Program-made: the position numbers and the translations under genes
NCBI RefSeq assembly: GCF_019703515.2
Contig: NC_059359.1
Span: forward strand, 636,001 to 700,000
DNA length: 64,000 nt
Direction: 5' to 3'
From: Myxocyprinus asiaticus
Taxonomy: Eukaryota > Chordata > Actinopteri > Cypriniformes > Catostomidae
The notes under the pieces: generated by a model
The model's input: the letters and a program-made list of their open reading frames with translations, nothing else
Databases searched by the model: none
What the model was told of the DNA's origin: nothing
Shown here: one piece after another, positions 50,001 to 58,560 of the stretch
How the letters are laid out: every line of letters begins with the position of its first letter
Position numbering within the stretch: position 1 is the first letter of the stretch

Positions 50001-53000
50001 CGTCCAGTTGAGGATCATGTCCGTGAGTTTTTAGAGCTGGCAAATGAAGTGCACTATCCAGACCGCTCTCTGGTGGTTTTCTTCCGGTGCACTGAGGGAA
50101 CTGATGCCTTCGGCTGATCCTCACTGGACGCTCGGCGAATATGTGGAGAAGGCTCTGGAACTTTGCGGTTCCCATTATAAAGTGGATTATGGCGGGAACC
50201 CCGGGCCAAAACCTTCGTCTTCGGCTCCCTTCTCGAAGCCTTCCACGGCTCCTGTCTCCAAGTTGTATGATCTGCCACTGATGTCGGTGCATAGGTCCAT
50301 GAAGACCCTACCTCAAAAATTGTCTGCGCCCACGCCTGCCACGGCCAACGTGCCAGCGCCAATGCCTACCACGGCCAACGAGCCAATGCCCACGCCTGCC
50401 ACGGCCAACGAGCCAACGCCCACGCCTGCCACGGCCAACGCCCACGCCTGCCACGGCCAACGAGCCTACACCCACGCCTGCCACGGCCAACGTGCCAGCG
50501 CCAACACCTACCACGGCCAACGAGCCTACACCCACGCCTGCCACAGCCAACGAGCTAGAAGTCTCGTCCGTCCCAGAGCCTGCATTGCCAGCCTCGTCCG
50601 TCCCAGAGCCTGCATTGCCAGCCTCGTCCGTCCCAGAGCCTGCATTGCCAGCCTCGTCCGTCCCAGAGCCAGCATTGCCAGCCTCGTCCGTCCCAGAGCC
50701 AGCATTGCCAGCCTCGTGCGTCCCAGAGCCAGCGTTGTCAACTTCGGCCATCCGGAGGAGAAGGAGAAGAAAAGTTTCTGTTCCCAAGTCTCTTCCCGTG
50801 TACACGACCACGGAGGTCGTTCCCGAGTCTCCGCCCATGCCCACGACCACAGAGGTCATTCCTGAGTCTCTGCCCATGTTCACGACCACAGAGGTCGTTA
50901 TGCCCACGACTACAGAGGTCATTCCCGAGTCTCCGCTCATGCTCATGACCACAGAGGTCGTTTCCCACTTTCTGCCCATGTTCTCGACCACGGAGGTCGT
51001 TCCCAAGTCTCATCCCATGAACATGACCATGGAGGTCGTTTCTGAGTCTCTGCCCATGCCCACGACCACGGAGGTCATTCTTGAGTCTCTTCCCATGTTC
51101 GCGACCACGGAGGTAATTTCCCATTCATCCAGGACTCTTTGTCTTGAGCCTGCCACGGCTCCGCCTTCCACGGGTTTGCCCCTCGAGCCTGCCACGGCTC
51201 CTCCTTCCACGGCTTCGCCCCTCGAGCCTGCCACGGCTCCTCCTTCCACGGCTTCGCCCCTCGAGCCTGCCACGGCTCCTCCTTCCACGGCTCCGGCTCC
51301 ACCCACTCCCCCAGAGACTATTCCTCCTGCGGCTCCGCCCGCTCCCCCAGAGACTATTCTTCCTGCGGCTCCGCCCACTCCCCCAGAGACTATTCTTCCT
51401 CCGGTCTCCTGGCCGTCAGCCTGATCTGCTCTGGTCTCCTGGCCATCCGTCAGATCTGCTCTGGTCTCCTTGGTCTCCTGGCCATCCGCCTGATCTGCTC
51501 TGGTCTCCCTGGTCTCCTGGCCGTCCGCCTGATCTGCTCTGGTCTCCTTGGTCTCCTGGCCGTCCGCCTGATCTGCTCTGGTCTACTTTGTCCTCCGAGC
51601 CTGCCGCGTCACCCTGGCTCTCCATCCCTCTGGCTCCGCCTTGGTTCCAAGCCTCCCTGACTTTGCCTTGTTCCTCTGCTTCCCACACCCCATGGACAAT
51701 TTGGTTTTTTGTTTTGTTTTTGGAGCATCGGGAATCCGCTCCTTAAAAGGGGGGCTCTGTCATGTATCTTTTTGTTTACCATTAAAAGCTGCATTTAGAT
51801 CCTCATTCCTCGCCTCCTCACAGTATTTGATAGATCAAAACATTTCTCTGTATTTTTTTTGGTCTTTCCCATTCATTTTCAATGGTTGGTAAATTTTGAC
51901 CACAAATACCAAACGTTTCGCTTTGTTTTACGACCACTTAGACTTATCGAATCAAGCCCAATTTATTTTCGTATGTTCAGATGGCAAATGGAAGAAAAGT
52001 CACCAAGTCTTTTACTGCTCAGATAAAGGAAACCATTTTTATTAAATGAGGAAAATTTATTTTGGTCAAAAATGATGGGCAAAGAAAGTGGTTTATTCCA
52101 GGGTTTTTGCAGAAAACGACATTCTGAAACATCATATAAACTACAACGGCAATTTCCTTACGCCGTTTAAGGAATTAAGAGAAAGCGGTTTAACACACCT
52201 ATGTTTCTCCTGGAGGAAGCTGCTTATGTGACCATGTAAACACATATGCAACGTTCTAACAGGTTTTTGAGGAGTGCGCATGTGCGTGGAACAGACCTAA
52301 TAACAAATGTCATAGGATAGAGCCCAACAACAAATCAACAAAACATTTCTGGGAGTGGGAAAAGCACATACACTATAAACTATACCCATTTATAAACACC
52401 ATTGTAAAATATCGACGGTCCCTCACGTTCGCGTAAATGTTCTAGTACACCGGGGGAATCCACTGCAGGTCGTGATAGAAAGGTCAGGCAACAAACACAG
52501 CAACATCTCTGGAATATCTTGAAATAAAGCAAAGCAACAGAGAATAAATTGGAAGTATTCCTCGGATCCCATGTTTGTTATTTACACAAGCGTCGTGGGG
52601 AAATTACGTTGCTGTACAGAAAGCTGCTTACTGACTGAGCCGTATGTATATGGGAGTAAAGAGTACACTGCTTATACAGTGCATGTAAATGGGAACGCTG
52701 CTTTCTTGCAATAACCCGCTTTCTAGTGTGCATGTAAACATAGTCATTAACGTGTCTTACATGGAAACAGTGGGAGGGACTTTATTCAGAATTAGCAGCT
52801 TGTTTCTCCTTCTGAGACTGATGTGAGCTCACCACACAGGAAGTGGCCTTCTCTCCTCTCTGCCGACAGTAGCAAACAGCCTGTTTCATTCTTAAGTTTT
52901 GAGAGAGGCCAGAAAATGATCATGAAAAATTATTTTGTTTAGCTGAGCTCCACATACCAGCATAATTCACATTGTTGCTCGTTTGTGCAGGCCAAGTTGC

Positions 53001-56000
53001 TGCACTCTGAATAGATGTTGTTGATGTGTAAATGTGGGCGGTCATTTGTTAACGTGGTTATCACAACCATAGTTGTTTTTGCAGTTAAGTTTCAATAAAT
53101 GCTCTTTCTGGCCTTTAATTTCTCCCGTCAGCATGTGATGTTCTGTGGTTTGTTTTTTCTGCAGGTCTCTTACCATCTCATCAGGGCACTCTGAGTAACC
53201 CCTCCCTCCAGTCGTCACTCAGCAACCCCAACATCCAATCATCTCTCAGCAGTCACTCATTCCCCAACTCTCTGAGCTCCGCCTCCCTGCACTCGTCTCT
53301 CAGCAACCCCTCCATCCAGTCCTCGTTAAGCTCCTCCCCCTCTCTGAGGTCATCGCTCAGCAACCAATCGTTGCACTCCTCCCTCAGCAGCCAGTCCCTC
53401 CAATCAGCATCCAGTAATGCCTGTTACAGCAGCTCGGGCTCGTTTTCTGTGCAGCCGCAGGTCAGTATGTCCCCTCGCAGACGAGCGCAGCTGTCTCCTG
53501 TCAGTCTGACCCCAGACACGCGCAGACATCACCCCAAACAGTTCTCGCCCACCATCTCCTCCACTCTCACCTCCATCACACAGGTAAACACACACAAACG
53601 TTTGTTTCACTGTATTAGTCTGAATATCTCATAGATGCTGTGGTCATTATACAGAGGAAGGGATGTTTGCTGTATCATAACCCTAAACCTCATATAAACT
53701 TAAGAATATTAGTTAGATATTAAATAATAAATCTATTGATTCATATCAGTAGTTAATAGCAAAACATGTTGGCGATTTCTAAGCATTTTTAACTAGTGAG
53801 GCAAGGCAAGATTATTTTATAGCACATTTCATAACTAAGTATATTTCTTTGACATTTATGTTGGTGTTGTTTATATGCCACGTTTTGGCTTATAACTTCA
53901 CAAAAATAAATAGAACATAAAATATCACATACTGTTACTTAGAGGAGATGATTATCTTTCAAACGAGCCCACACACAAGGTAATCAGATGCATAGATCAT
54001 TAGATAATCCACATGAAGCACAATGGTACATATGACCTCCAGGAGATGGCACCAAATACATGACACAGACTCAATGATGACTCAAATGACACAGAATGAA
54101 ACTCATTCTGTGAAATCTCATTACTAAAATCATGTCTGCATGCTATGCAAACCTTTAGTCATTGTTGTGTTTGCATGTGTAATTAGTTCTTATGTATAAT
54201 TATTATGTTTTATTTGTTTGGAGAGGCTTTTGGACACTTGGAGACATTTTTGGACACTATAATAAATTATTTTTGTAATGCTATAACTTTTGATTGCTTT
54301 GTCGTGTCAACACAAAATTTTACTCAGATACAGTTGACATGATTGGGAACAAAACAAAAGCAATTTTTCTCTATAGGGTTTAGATAACACTGGTATAATA
54401 CAGTTATTACACATTTACCCATATGTCTCTCTGTCTGTTTCTCTGTTAGGGTGTGGCTCTAGACACCAGTCAGTTACAGGTGGATCAGAGGTTGTCTCAG
54501 TATTCTTTCAGTCAGCCGCAGCAGATTCAGAAAGGTCTTGCTCCTGCGCAGACAGGCAGCCACACGCACATGCCCCAGCCCTCATCACAGACTGCACAGC
54601 TGCACTTGCAGAACATGCAGAACTTTCAGATGCAGCTGAAATGGCCAAGCCAGAACCAGAACCTCATGAGCTATGGGCCTGCAGATGCGGAGCAGAACAA
54701 GCAGCCGCAGGACATGCAGGTGCAGACGGGCGGCCCGACAGAGCAGCAGTCAGCGCAGACTCAACCCGATACGCAGAACCAGTCCCTCCCTCCCCACCAG
54801 CAGATCAGTCCATCTTTTAGCAGTGAACTTGACTTTTATAACGTGAGTGATTCAGATGAAGAGTTTTGACTAGACATATGCAGGTATTCAATAACACGGT
54901 ATACCGTGATAAATAACATGCATGGTTATGTTATCGTAAACAAAAAGCACTTTTGCTACAAATAAAGTAAATCTGAAATTAATCTAATGAGAAACATGGT
55001 ATTAATGTAGCACATGTCAAGAAAATAATGGTAATACTATGGTGTAAATCATTAAATATGATTATTTCTGTGCTGTCAATCAGGACGCCCTGTTTCTCAA
55101 CTCCCTGTTGAATGACCCGTACCTGAATCTGCAGTTAACTGGCCGACACAACCAGAACCAACAGGTTACACATGCACACACACACACACACACTGATGTC
55201 ACACTGTCATAGATGTTCAGTGCTGTTATTCAGTCTTGTGTTTGTTGTGTTTAGATGAGTCTGGACTCTCAGGTGGAGGGTTTGAATGATGATGGGGGTT
55301 CTGATAACACAGTAAAAGGTCACAGCGGTTCCTATCACTGCCAGCAGGGGACGTTAGAGCTGCTGGACTCCACAGATCAACAGCTGCTCACTCAGAATCA
55401 GTGTTCGAGTTACAGCGATGGGCGACACACTGTACCCAATGTAATACTCACAGGTGAGCGGGTGCTGATTAGCTGATGCAGGTGGGTGGGAGCATAAACG
55501 TCTATTTAGATCATATGACTTTAATTGTCTCTTCACCAAACACATAATACACAACATATAAAATGTACAAACAATACACAGCAATGTGTGCAAGGGTTCC
55601 CGCGGGTCCTTAAAATGTCTTAAATTCAGTTTTCTAAAATTTAAGGTCATAAAAGTATTAAATATGTTAATTGATATAACAGAAGTCTTTATTATCATTT
55701 AAAGAGGTCTTACATTTGGGGATGGAAATACAGGATTCACGAAATGGCCTAAAGTGATTATTATTAAACTTCAGAAGGATACAGTTTAATTAAATAGATT
55801 CGTGCGGACGTCATTCAAATTGTGAACCAATCTGCAACCACTGGAAACAGTATCACGAGCTCCCCAACGTGCCTGAAGAATGTGCAACAGTGCTGCATCT
55901 TCAGTGAGTACCGGACATGACAAGCGATCGCTGATTATTTACTTTTGTTGAATTATGACAAGTTTACTTTAAAGTATTTATATTGTAATACGTTGTAGAT

Positions 56001-57425
56001 GATTGTAAGAGTGCATATTTTAGGGGGTCTGGGTATCTCAGCGAGTATTGACGCTGTCTACCACCCCCGGAGTTGCGAGTTTGAATCCAGGGTGTGCTGA
56101 GTGACTCCAGCCAGGTCTCCTAAGCAACCAAATTGGCCCGGTTGCTAGGGAGGGTAGAGTCACATGGGGTAACCTCCTCGTGGTCACTATAATGTGGTTC
56201 TCGCTCTCGGTGGGGCGTGTGGTGAGTTGTGCGTGGATGCCGCAGAGAATAGCGTGAAGCCTCCACACGCACTACGTCTCCACGGTAACACGCTCAACGA
56301 GTCACGTGATAAGATGCGCGGATTGACGGTCTCAGACGCGGAGGCAACTGAGATTCGTCCTCCGCCACCCGGATTGAGGCGAGTCACTACACCACCATGA
56401 GGACTTAGAGCACATTGGGGATTGGGCATTCCATATTGGGTGAAAAAAATAAAGCATTATATTGCTACATATTGTTTTGTTTTCTTTCCTAAGATGGAAA
56501 TAAATGCATTTTGAAAGGAAAAGAAGTATATATAGTCAAATTTCAGCACTTTTAAAATCTGCGATTAATCGTGAAAAGTTATGCGATTAATCACGATTAA
56601 AAATGTAATCGACTGACAGCACTAAACATCATATAATAATATTCAGGTTGACTGTGTTTAAAAAAACAACAATGTAAATGTAAACTGGACCAAGACTAAA
56701 GTTTACCAAAAAGAGAGACATATTTTAAGTATTTTGAAATATTTTTATAATATTATTTTTCATGTCATTCTACCCCTATGCAATAATTGTAATGTTTTTG
56801 AAGCCTTAAAGGAAATGTTATATCTGCATTAGTATTTTGATTTCGAGTTAAATATGAATAAATGACTTCAAGCTGATAAAGCACATACTTTTAAGAAGAA
56901 TATGACAATTAATTGTCATAGTCACAATTATTAGTTTGACTATCTGCCAGATTTCATAATCACGACAGTCCTTGTGACAAAGTGAAAAAAAATAATCATA
57001 TATATTTTTTTATTTTATAAATAAATATTTTTTTTTTTTGTGCTATAAAATATTTCACAAGCTAGATATTGCTCTTGTGTAGAGAAAATATGGCTCGCAA
57101 ACTATTGTGATGTTTAATTTGTCAGTGGATCGTTCATTTTAATGAAGTAGAAACGTTTTAAATTGGTCTAAATTACTCATCCTAAATGACTCACTGACAG
57201 ATTGTGTGTGTGCGTGTTTCAGGTGATTCTTCATCAGGCCTGTCTAAGGAGATCACTAACGCACTGTCGGGTGTCCCGGGCTTTGAGATTGACCGGTTCT
57301 CTTCAGACGACCCGCTCCGGATGGACCCGCTGGTGCTGGAGGGTCTGAGCATGCTCACAGACGGAGACCTGATGCTGGCCGACCCCGCGGTCGAGGACTC
57401 GTTCCGCTCAGACCACCTCAAATGA
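27701..57425 (+). CDS. crtc2: CREB-regulated transcription coactivator 2 (CRTC2/TORC2)
   Basis: CRTC2 is a cAMP- and calcium-responsive coactivator. SIK/AMPK phosphorylation holds it in the cytoplasm on 14-3-3; once dephosphorylated it enters the nucleus and binds the bZIP of CREB to drive CRE genes. Fourteen coding exons join in phase to 2301 nt (766 residues; human CRTC2 is about 693). The N-terminal CREB-binding motif [19 protein letters not shown] starts at residue 31. [19 protein letters not shown] and [10 protein letters not shown] follow. The SIK-site motif [11 protein letters not shown] has the phosphosite at about Ser184, and RPKSCEVPG has it at about Ser251. [21 protein letters not shown] and the C-terminal activation domain ([21 protein letters not shown]) complete it. 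[25 protein letters not shown] and RSDHL favour CRTC2 over CRTC1/3. The start is the ATG giving MSSVGDAG. Exon 5 and 6 edges are the least certain. Confidence 0.95.
28628..29726 (+). mobile_element. ACCCTTTAA-ended interspersed element, copy B
   Basis: About 1.1 kb, sharing tttcagtggcatacc, aagtgtttggtatcattgta, tttggcgccatctcctggtg and the right-end gtagttattaatatttt with copies A, C and D. It is inserted in the left arm of the 28602-31673 element. The left terminal repeat is eroded here. Confidence 0.7.
29827..30074. mobile_element. Small MITE with CAGCTGGGTTTCCATCCA ends
   Basis: The left end cagctgggtttccatccaca and right end tggatggaaacatagctg are inverted. It is inserted in the larger TTAA foldback. 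Confidence 0.65.
30466..31598. mobile_element. TTAA foldback MITE, 1.13 kb, arms about 400 bp
   Basis: TTAA at 30462-30465 and 31599-31602. The left end AGGGATTAGTTCACCC and right end (reversed) AGGATTAGTTCACCC begin two long inverted arms that share, for example, ggtggtcacc, catacgataagatttg and cgcgagcttt/aaagctcgcg. About 390 bp of single-copy spacer separates them. PiggyBac-type non-autonomous element by its target site. Confidence 0.85.
31674..32923. other. crtc2 intron 1, nothing recognised
   Basis: Mixed composition without transposon ends that I can define. A CA run lies at 32284-32297. No exon fits the phase of crtc2 here. Confidence 0.4.
32924..34712. mobile_element. GGTATTGATACCGATT-type element, interrupted
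   Basis: The left part (ctgggtattgataccgattt, gattcacaagctcttgattt) and right part (ttgagaatcgatatcgaatc) flank a hAT-like MITE. Related left ends occur near 40480 and at the window end (63850-64000). Boundaries are approximate. Confidence 0.5.
33256..34271. mobile_element. hAT-like MITE, 1016 bp, 8-bp target duplication
   Basis: Ends TAGGGATGGGACGATAT and, reversed, TAGGGATGGGATGATATGG are flanked by acttacag (33248-33255) and atttacag (34272-34279), an 8-bp duplication with one mismatch. No transposase is present. Confidence 0.85.
34713..35631. other. 3' end of crtc2 intron 1, nothing recognised
   Basis: AT-rich to about 35050, then more balanced composition with no transposon end. It ends in the exon 2 acceptor ttgttttgcag. 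Confidence 0.4.
35632..35733 (+). CDS. crtc2: crtc2 exon 2
   Basis: 34 codons, phase 0 at both ends (ttttgcag acceptor, CAG|gtgtgt donor). Encodes [18 protein letters not shown], then [16 protein letters not shown], a highly conserved CRTC block. Confidence 0.95.
35888..36001 (+). CDS. crtc2: crtc2 exon 3
   Basis: 38 codons ([20 protein letters not shown] to SRPYRRQ). RHHGLVER is diagnostic of CRTC proteins. The donor CAA|gtatcc is weaker than consensus but gives the exact join to exon 4. Confidence 0.92.
36118..36441. mobile_element. TTAA-flanked MITE in crtc2 intron 3, 324 bp
   Basis: TTAA at 36114-36117 and 36442-36445; inverted ends AGCTGAAGTATGT. A telomere-like CCCTAA run (36450-36492) follows. 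Confidence 0.72.
36650..36711 (+). CDS. crtc2: crtc2 exon 4
   Basis: 62 nt encoding [20 protein letters not shown] plus AG, after acceptor ctgacctcag and before AG|gtaaaa. It matches the CRTC2 YLSPPPESSWRR block. Confidence 0.93.
36712..37438. other. crtc2 intron 4 proximal part, nothing recognised
   Basis: No open frame in crtc2 phase and no defined repeat between the exon 4 donor and the SINE. Confidence 0.4.
37439..37868 (+). mobile_element. tRNA-derived SINE, subfamily II, full length
   Basis: The head ggggcctgggtagctcagca and B box gagtttgaatcc are followed by the body of the second subfamily (ctataatgtggttcttgctc, ggatgccgcggagaatagcg) and tail cattccaaattgg. It shares these differences with the copies at 44460 and 56021. 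Confidence 0.9.
37869..39188. other. crtc2 intron 4 middle, nothing recognised
   Basis: Unique-looking sequence with no defined transposon ends and no crtc2 exon. Minus-strand short frames have no family resemblance. Confidence 0.35.
39189..39610. mobile_element. Mariner-like MITE, 422 bp, crtc2 intron 4
   Basis: TA dinucleotides flank inverted ends CAGGGTGGCCC. The arms extend far inwards (cataaaggtgtttgcacgat against atcgtgcaaacacctttatg). It contains tgacgtca at 39304-39311. The centre (atggcgaaagagaacgcc) may be a scrap of transposase start. Confidence 0.85.
40050..40121 (+). CDS. crtc2: crtc2 exon 5
   Basis: 72 nt encoding [16 protein letters not shown] and LPTTALN, ending AACAG|gtgatc. 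The corresponding mammalian block is [20 protein letters not shown]. The acceptor is atcatgaag; an alternative AG at 40060-40061 (gaacag) would also keep the frame and drop four codons. It is too short and too poor in ATG codons to stand out as an open frame, and was found by homology and phase. Confidence 0.82.
40941..41900 (+). mobile_element. ACCCTTTAA-ended interspersed element, copy C
   Basis: It begins aactctttaagctctgaag and is collinear with copy B to about 41885 (gtagttattaatatttta), with a deletion near 41690. It lies in crtc2 intron 5. Confidence 0.7.
42290..42390 (+). CDS. crtc2: crtc2 exon 6 (SIK/14-3-3 site 1)
   Basis: 101 nt. With the split Arg it reads [15 protein letters not shown], then [15 protein letters not shown]. 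The L-x-R-T-x-S-x-x-x-L motif spans the exon 5/6 join. The donor is inferred as GGGA|gtcagt because it alone gives a consensus site and the right phase for exon 7; C|gtggga at 42385 is a weaker in-phase alternative. Confidence 0.88.
43074..43153 (+). CDS. crtc2: crtc2 exon 7
   Basis: 80 nt encoding [20 protein letters not shown] and PWDSRK, ending AAG|gtgttt. It corresponds to the mammalian [21 protein letters not shown] block. Confidence 0.93.
43200..43232. repeat. (GT)n microsatellite in crtc2 intron 7
   Basis: A GT run about 47 bp after the exon 7 donor. Confidence 0.9.
43718..43767 (+). CDS. crtc2: crtc2 exon 8 (14-3-3 site 2)
   Basis: 50 nt encoding [16 protein letters not shown] plus AC, donor AC|gtgagt. 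[10 protein letters not shown] carries the second conserved phosphoserine (Ser275 in human). Confidence 0.93.
44234..46107. mobile_element. CAGGGTTCCCAC-ended element, about 1.9 kb, with SINE inserted
   Basis: The left end cagggttcccacgtgtcctg and right end gtgggaaccctg are inverted, and both are followed inwards by TCCTGGAAAA sequence. No clear target duplication. A SINE fragment interrupts it. No transposase frame. It fills most of crtc2 intron 8. Confidence 0.6.
44460..44705 (-). mobile_element. tRNA-derived SINE, subfamily II, head truncated
   Basis: It starts at the tail (acccaatttggaatgcccaa) and ends inside the body near cgcaccccatggg; the tRNA-like head is missing. Confidence 0.85.
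46639..46871 (+). CDS. crtc2: crtc2 exon 9
   Basis: 233 nt from acceptor tttgtag to G|gtgtgt. Encodes [53 protein letters not shown] and [11 protein letters not shown]. This is the most CRTC2-specific exon. Confidence 0.95.
46872..47474. other. crtc2 intron 9 proximal part with GT repeat
   Basis: A GT run lies at 46998-47020. The segment about 47020-47110 (gcattgtggctgatttattg) is similar to 49520-49600, suggesting local duplication. Confidence 0.5.
47475..47825 (+). mobile_element. tRNA-derived SINE, subfamily I, internal deletion
   Basis: The head gggggcctgggtatctcagt is intact, but after cacccctggagt the sequence jumps to ttccagggtaacctcctcg, losing about 90 bp around the B box. The tail is followed by a T/AT-rich stretch to 47900. 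Confidence 0.87.
48713..48785 (+). mobile_element. SINE 3' tail fragment
   Basis: Only the last 70 bases of the SINE are present (cgccaccacgaggacctact onward to ggggataataaaa). Confidence 0.8.
49603..49938 (+). repeat. 5' LTR
   Basis: 336 bp, starting TG and ending CA, with tgtatataagcccttg as the core promoter and accattaaaagctgc near the 3' end. The last part matches 51768-51822 almost exactly. Confidence 0.85.
49956..50440 (+). pseudogene. Gag-like N-terminal region, frameshifted
   Basis: An ATG at 49956 opens a 53-codon frame ([15 protein letters not shown]..., [18 protein letters not shown]) that stops at 50115. The related sequence continues one frame over in the frame open from 50044 ([20 protein letters not shown]), so an indel near 50090 broke the gene. 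The segment resembles the gag leader of fish Gypsy-type elements. Confidence 0.6.
50330..51424 (+). other. Tandem-repeat Pro/Ser/Thr-rich frame of the LTR element
   Basis: Four successive repeat families are translated: [14 protein letters not shown] units (50330-50550), the ten-residue unit [10 protein letters not shown] five times (about 50568-50735), [15 protein letters not shown] units (50800-51115), and [10 protein letters not shown] units plus [10 protein letters not shown] units (51140-51410). The last three are in one frame (50492-51424). A 7-nt loss near 50440 shifts the first block. No known catalytic or structural domain. It reads as a low-complexity, mucin-like protein. Confidence 0.6.
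51402..51590. repeat. Minisatellite of about 42 bp units
   Basis: The unit contains cctgatctgctctggtctcc plus ttggtctcctggcc and is repeated four to five times, between the repeat-rich frame and the polypurine tract of the LTR element. Confidence 0.8.
51758..51822 (+). repeat. 3' LTR, internally deleted to 65 bp
   Basis: Only the first 11 or so bases and the last 55 of the LTR remain, joined at tgtcatgtatc/tttttgttt. The TATA region is missing. The 5-bp target duplication follows immediately. Confidence 0.82.
51828..53164. other. crtc2 intron 9 distal part
   Basis: Mostly unclassified. Between about 52189 and 52725 the sequences agaaagcggttta and taacccgctttct are inverted, so an old MITE may lie there; the ends are poor. 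It finishes in the exon 10 acceptor ttttttctgcag. Confidence 0.35.
53165..53583 (+). CDS. crtc2: crtc2 exon 10 (Ser-rich tandem repeats)
   Basis: 419 nt. After GLLPSHQGT come about eight copies of a nine-residue unit of the form LSNPSLQSS, then [40 protein letters not shown] and [19 protein letters not shown] and PKQFSPT are conserved in CRTC2. Confidence 0.93.
53833..54370 (-). mobile_element. ACCCTTTAA-ended interspersed element, copy D, partial
   Basis: Collinear with copies A-C (for example ggagatggcaccaaatacat, aaatctcattactaaaatca) but without either terminal repeat. It fills most of crtc2 intron 10. Confidence 0.68.
54450..54842 (+). CDS. crtc2: crtc2 exon 11 (Gln-rich)
   Basis: 131 codons, phase 0, from acceptor ctctgttag to AAC|gtgagt. 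Encodes [20 protein letters not shown], then a Gln-rich segment. If the donor is not used, the frame runs eight codons further (VSDSDEEF) to a TGA. Confidence 0.92.
55084..55164 (+). CDS. crtc2: crtc2 exon 12
   Basis: 27 codons, phase 0 ([20 protein letters not shown] to NQQ), acceptor tcaatcag, donor CAG|gttaca. A CA repeat follows the donor. Confidence 0.88.
55255..55453 (+). CDS. crtc2: crtc2 exon 13
   Basis: 199 nt, acceptor tgtttag, donor CAG|gtgagc. Encodes [17 protein letters not shown] and ends [10 protein letters not shown], the conserved lead-in to the C-terminal domain. The preceding intron is 90 bp. Confidence 0.93.
55740..56020. other. crtc2 intron 13, unclassified
   Basis: Before this, at 55593, a gggttcccgcgggtccttaa sequence is a fragment of a common fish repeat. 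Nothing else recognised before the SINE. Confidence 0.35.
56021..56447 (+). mobile_element. tRNA-derived SINE, subfamily II, full length
   Basis: Head gggggtctgggtatctcagc, B box gagtttgaatcc, subfamily II body (actataatgtggttctcgct) and tail cattccatattgggtg. Confidence 0.9.
56447..56627. mobile_element. Truncated hAT-like MITE (3' part)
   Basis: Matches 11960-12140 (cattatattgctacatattg, tttctttcctaagatggaaa) and ends in the terminal repeat gactgacagcacta. Confidence 0.65.
56628..57222. other. End of crtc2 intron 13, nothing recognised
   Basis: Very AT-rich, with poly-T runs, ending in the exon 14 acceptor gcgtgtttcag. Confidence 0.4.
57223..57425 (+). CDS. crtc2: crtc2 exon 14 (C-terminal activation domain)
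   Basis: 66 codons plus TGA at 57423-57425. Encodes [20 protein letters not shown], then [18 protein letters not shown] and [14 protein letters not shown]. It is the most conserved C-terminal block of CRTC proteins and is needed for transcriptional activation. Confidence 0.95.
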
Positions 57426-58560
57426 CAAGCGGGTCGTTTGTAAACGCGTTTGCTTTATGACTGGGGTCAATAAGAGCAGGACGGACTGATGAACGTGACA
57501 GAAATGAGGGCATGCCACTTTTAGGTGTCTTAGCTGCATGCTAGCTAATGCACTGGTACACATGCGCTTCTGCCCTTAAACTCTCTGTGCTTCTCTTAAG
57601 ATCCGTGTATTAAACCCGCTACAGTTATCACCGCGAACACAAGATTGAGTTTAGATGACACAGAAGGGCTAAACATCATCAGATCAAACCAGTTTTATGA
57701 ATTCAGATCAAACACTTACAGTTCAAGTGTGTAACGGATGATCAGATCATTTCTGGTATCTCAGTTGAATGTTGAGAGTCTCTAAAAACAGTCGTCTGTT
57801 TGTTTGAGCGGCTCGACATGTCAACTTCTGACTCAACCAATGGAGTCAGTTTGGGGCGGGGACTACATGTTTGTTTGTCAGGGGGCGGAGCACAAGTGTT
57901 TGGAAACGACCATTTTTCAATTTCGATCTGTTCTGAAATTCTGAATGAAAGCTGCACATGTTTGTTCTGTTGCTGCATGTTTTGAATGATTGAAATCGTG
58001 CAACTAAATAACAAATATTTGTGCATACGTGTGTAACGGCTCTTTCCAACGTCCGCTTGTGCCGCTAATACTGTCATGTGATCAGATTTACTGTGATTTA
58101 CTCGTCTGTAACCTCTTGTGCCTGCATTTGCACGATTATTCTCCTGAGCAAGGCCATATTCAGAAGAACCCTTATTTTTGTGTAACTAAATAATATGTTG
58201 AAAAAAAGAGTTACTATAGATGTATATGTATATGAAATGTATATGGTAATATAAATGTAAGCTCTGGTTTTTCACCAGCACTTTTGTGTTTATGGACGTG
58301 TTTGGGTGAATCTCGTGAAAACTGTCAAGAACAGGTCCAGCTCATATTTCACTTCAATATAAAAGAAAGCAGGGAATTATATTTGGCACACAAAAAAAGA
58401 AGGGATATTATATATTCAGGATATACATTTATAAAGAAGGGATATCCTGTATTTAAGATCATTACGTTTTTTGCATTGTGACATTTTCCCCACAAATACC
58501 TATAACTGAAATAATATAAATTAATCATTTAAATGCTATTTATATGCTGTGAGAGTTAAC
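57426..58560 (+). other. crtc2: crtc2 3' UTR and flank
   Basis: Sequence after the stop without transposon ends. The first polyadenylation-like signal is ATTAAA at 57609-57614; perfect AATAAA signals occur only later (59665, 62140). The UTR end cannot be fixed from sequence alone. Confidence 0.4.

Larger units (their letters stand above)
49603..51822 (+). mobile_element. Non-autonomous LTR retroelement with 5-bp target duplication
   Basis: GTATT at 49598-49602 and 51823-51827 flanks an element starting TGTCACGTATTCC. The 5' LTR (49603-49938) has a TATA box (tatataagccc) and an attaaaagct signal and ends CCTCCTCACA. A polypurine tract aaaaggggggctc (51745-51757) precedes the 3' LTR (51758-51822), which starts TGTCATGTATC and then jumps to the last 55 bp of the LTR. 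The interior has a gag-like start and a long repeat-rich frame, but no protease, RT or integrase. This looks like a Gypsy-group non-autonomous derivative. It lies in crtc2 intron 9, in sense orientation. Confidence 0.9.

Noticed and set aside
50308..51006. Minus-strand frames of 100-230 residues in 50.0-51.8 kb (Gly/Val-rich)
   Set aside because: They mirror the tandem repeats of the LTR element. The plus-strand frame agrees with LTR orientation and the gag-like start.
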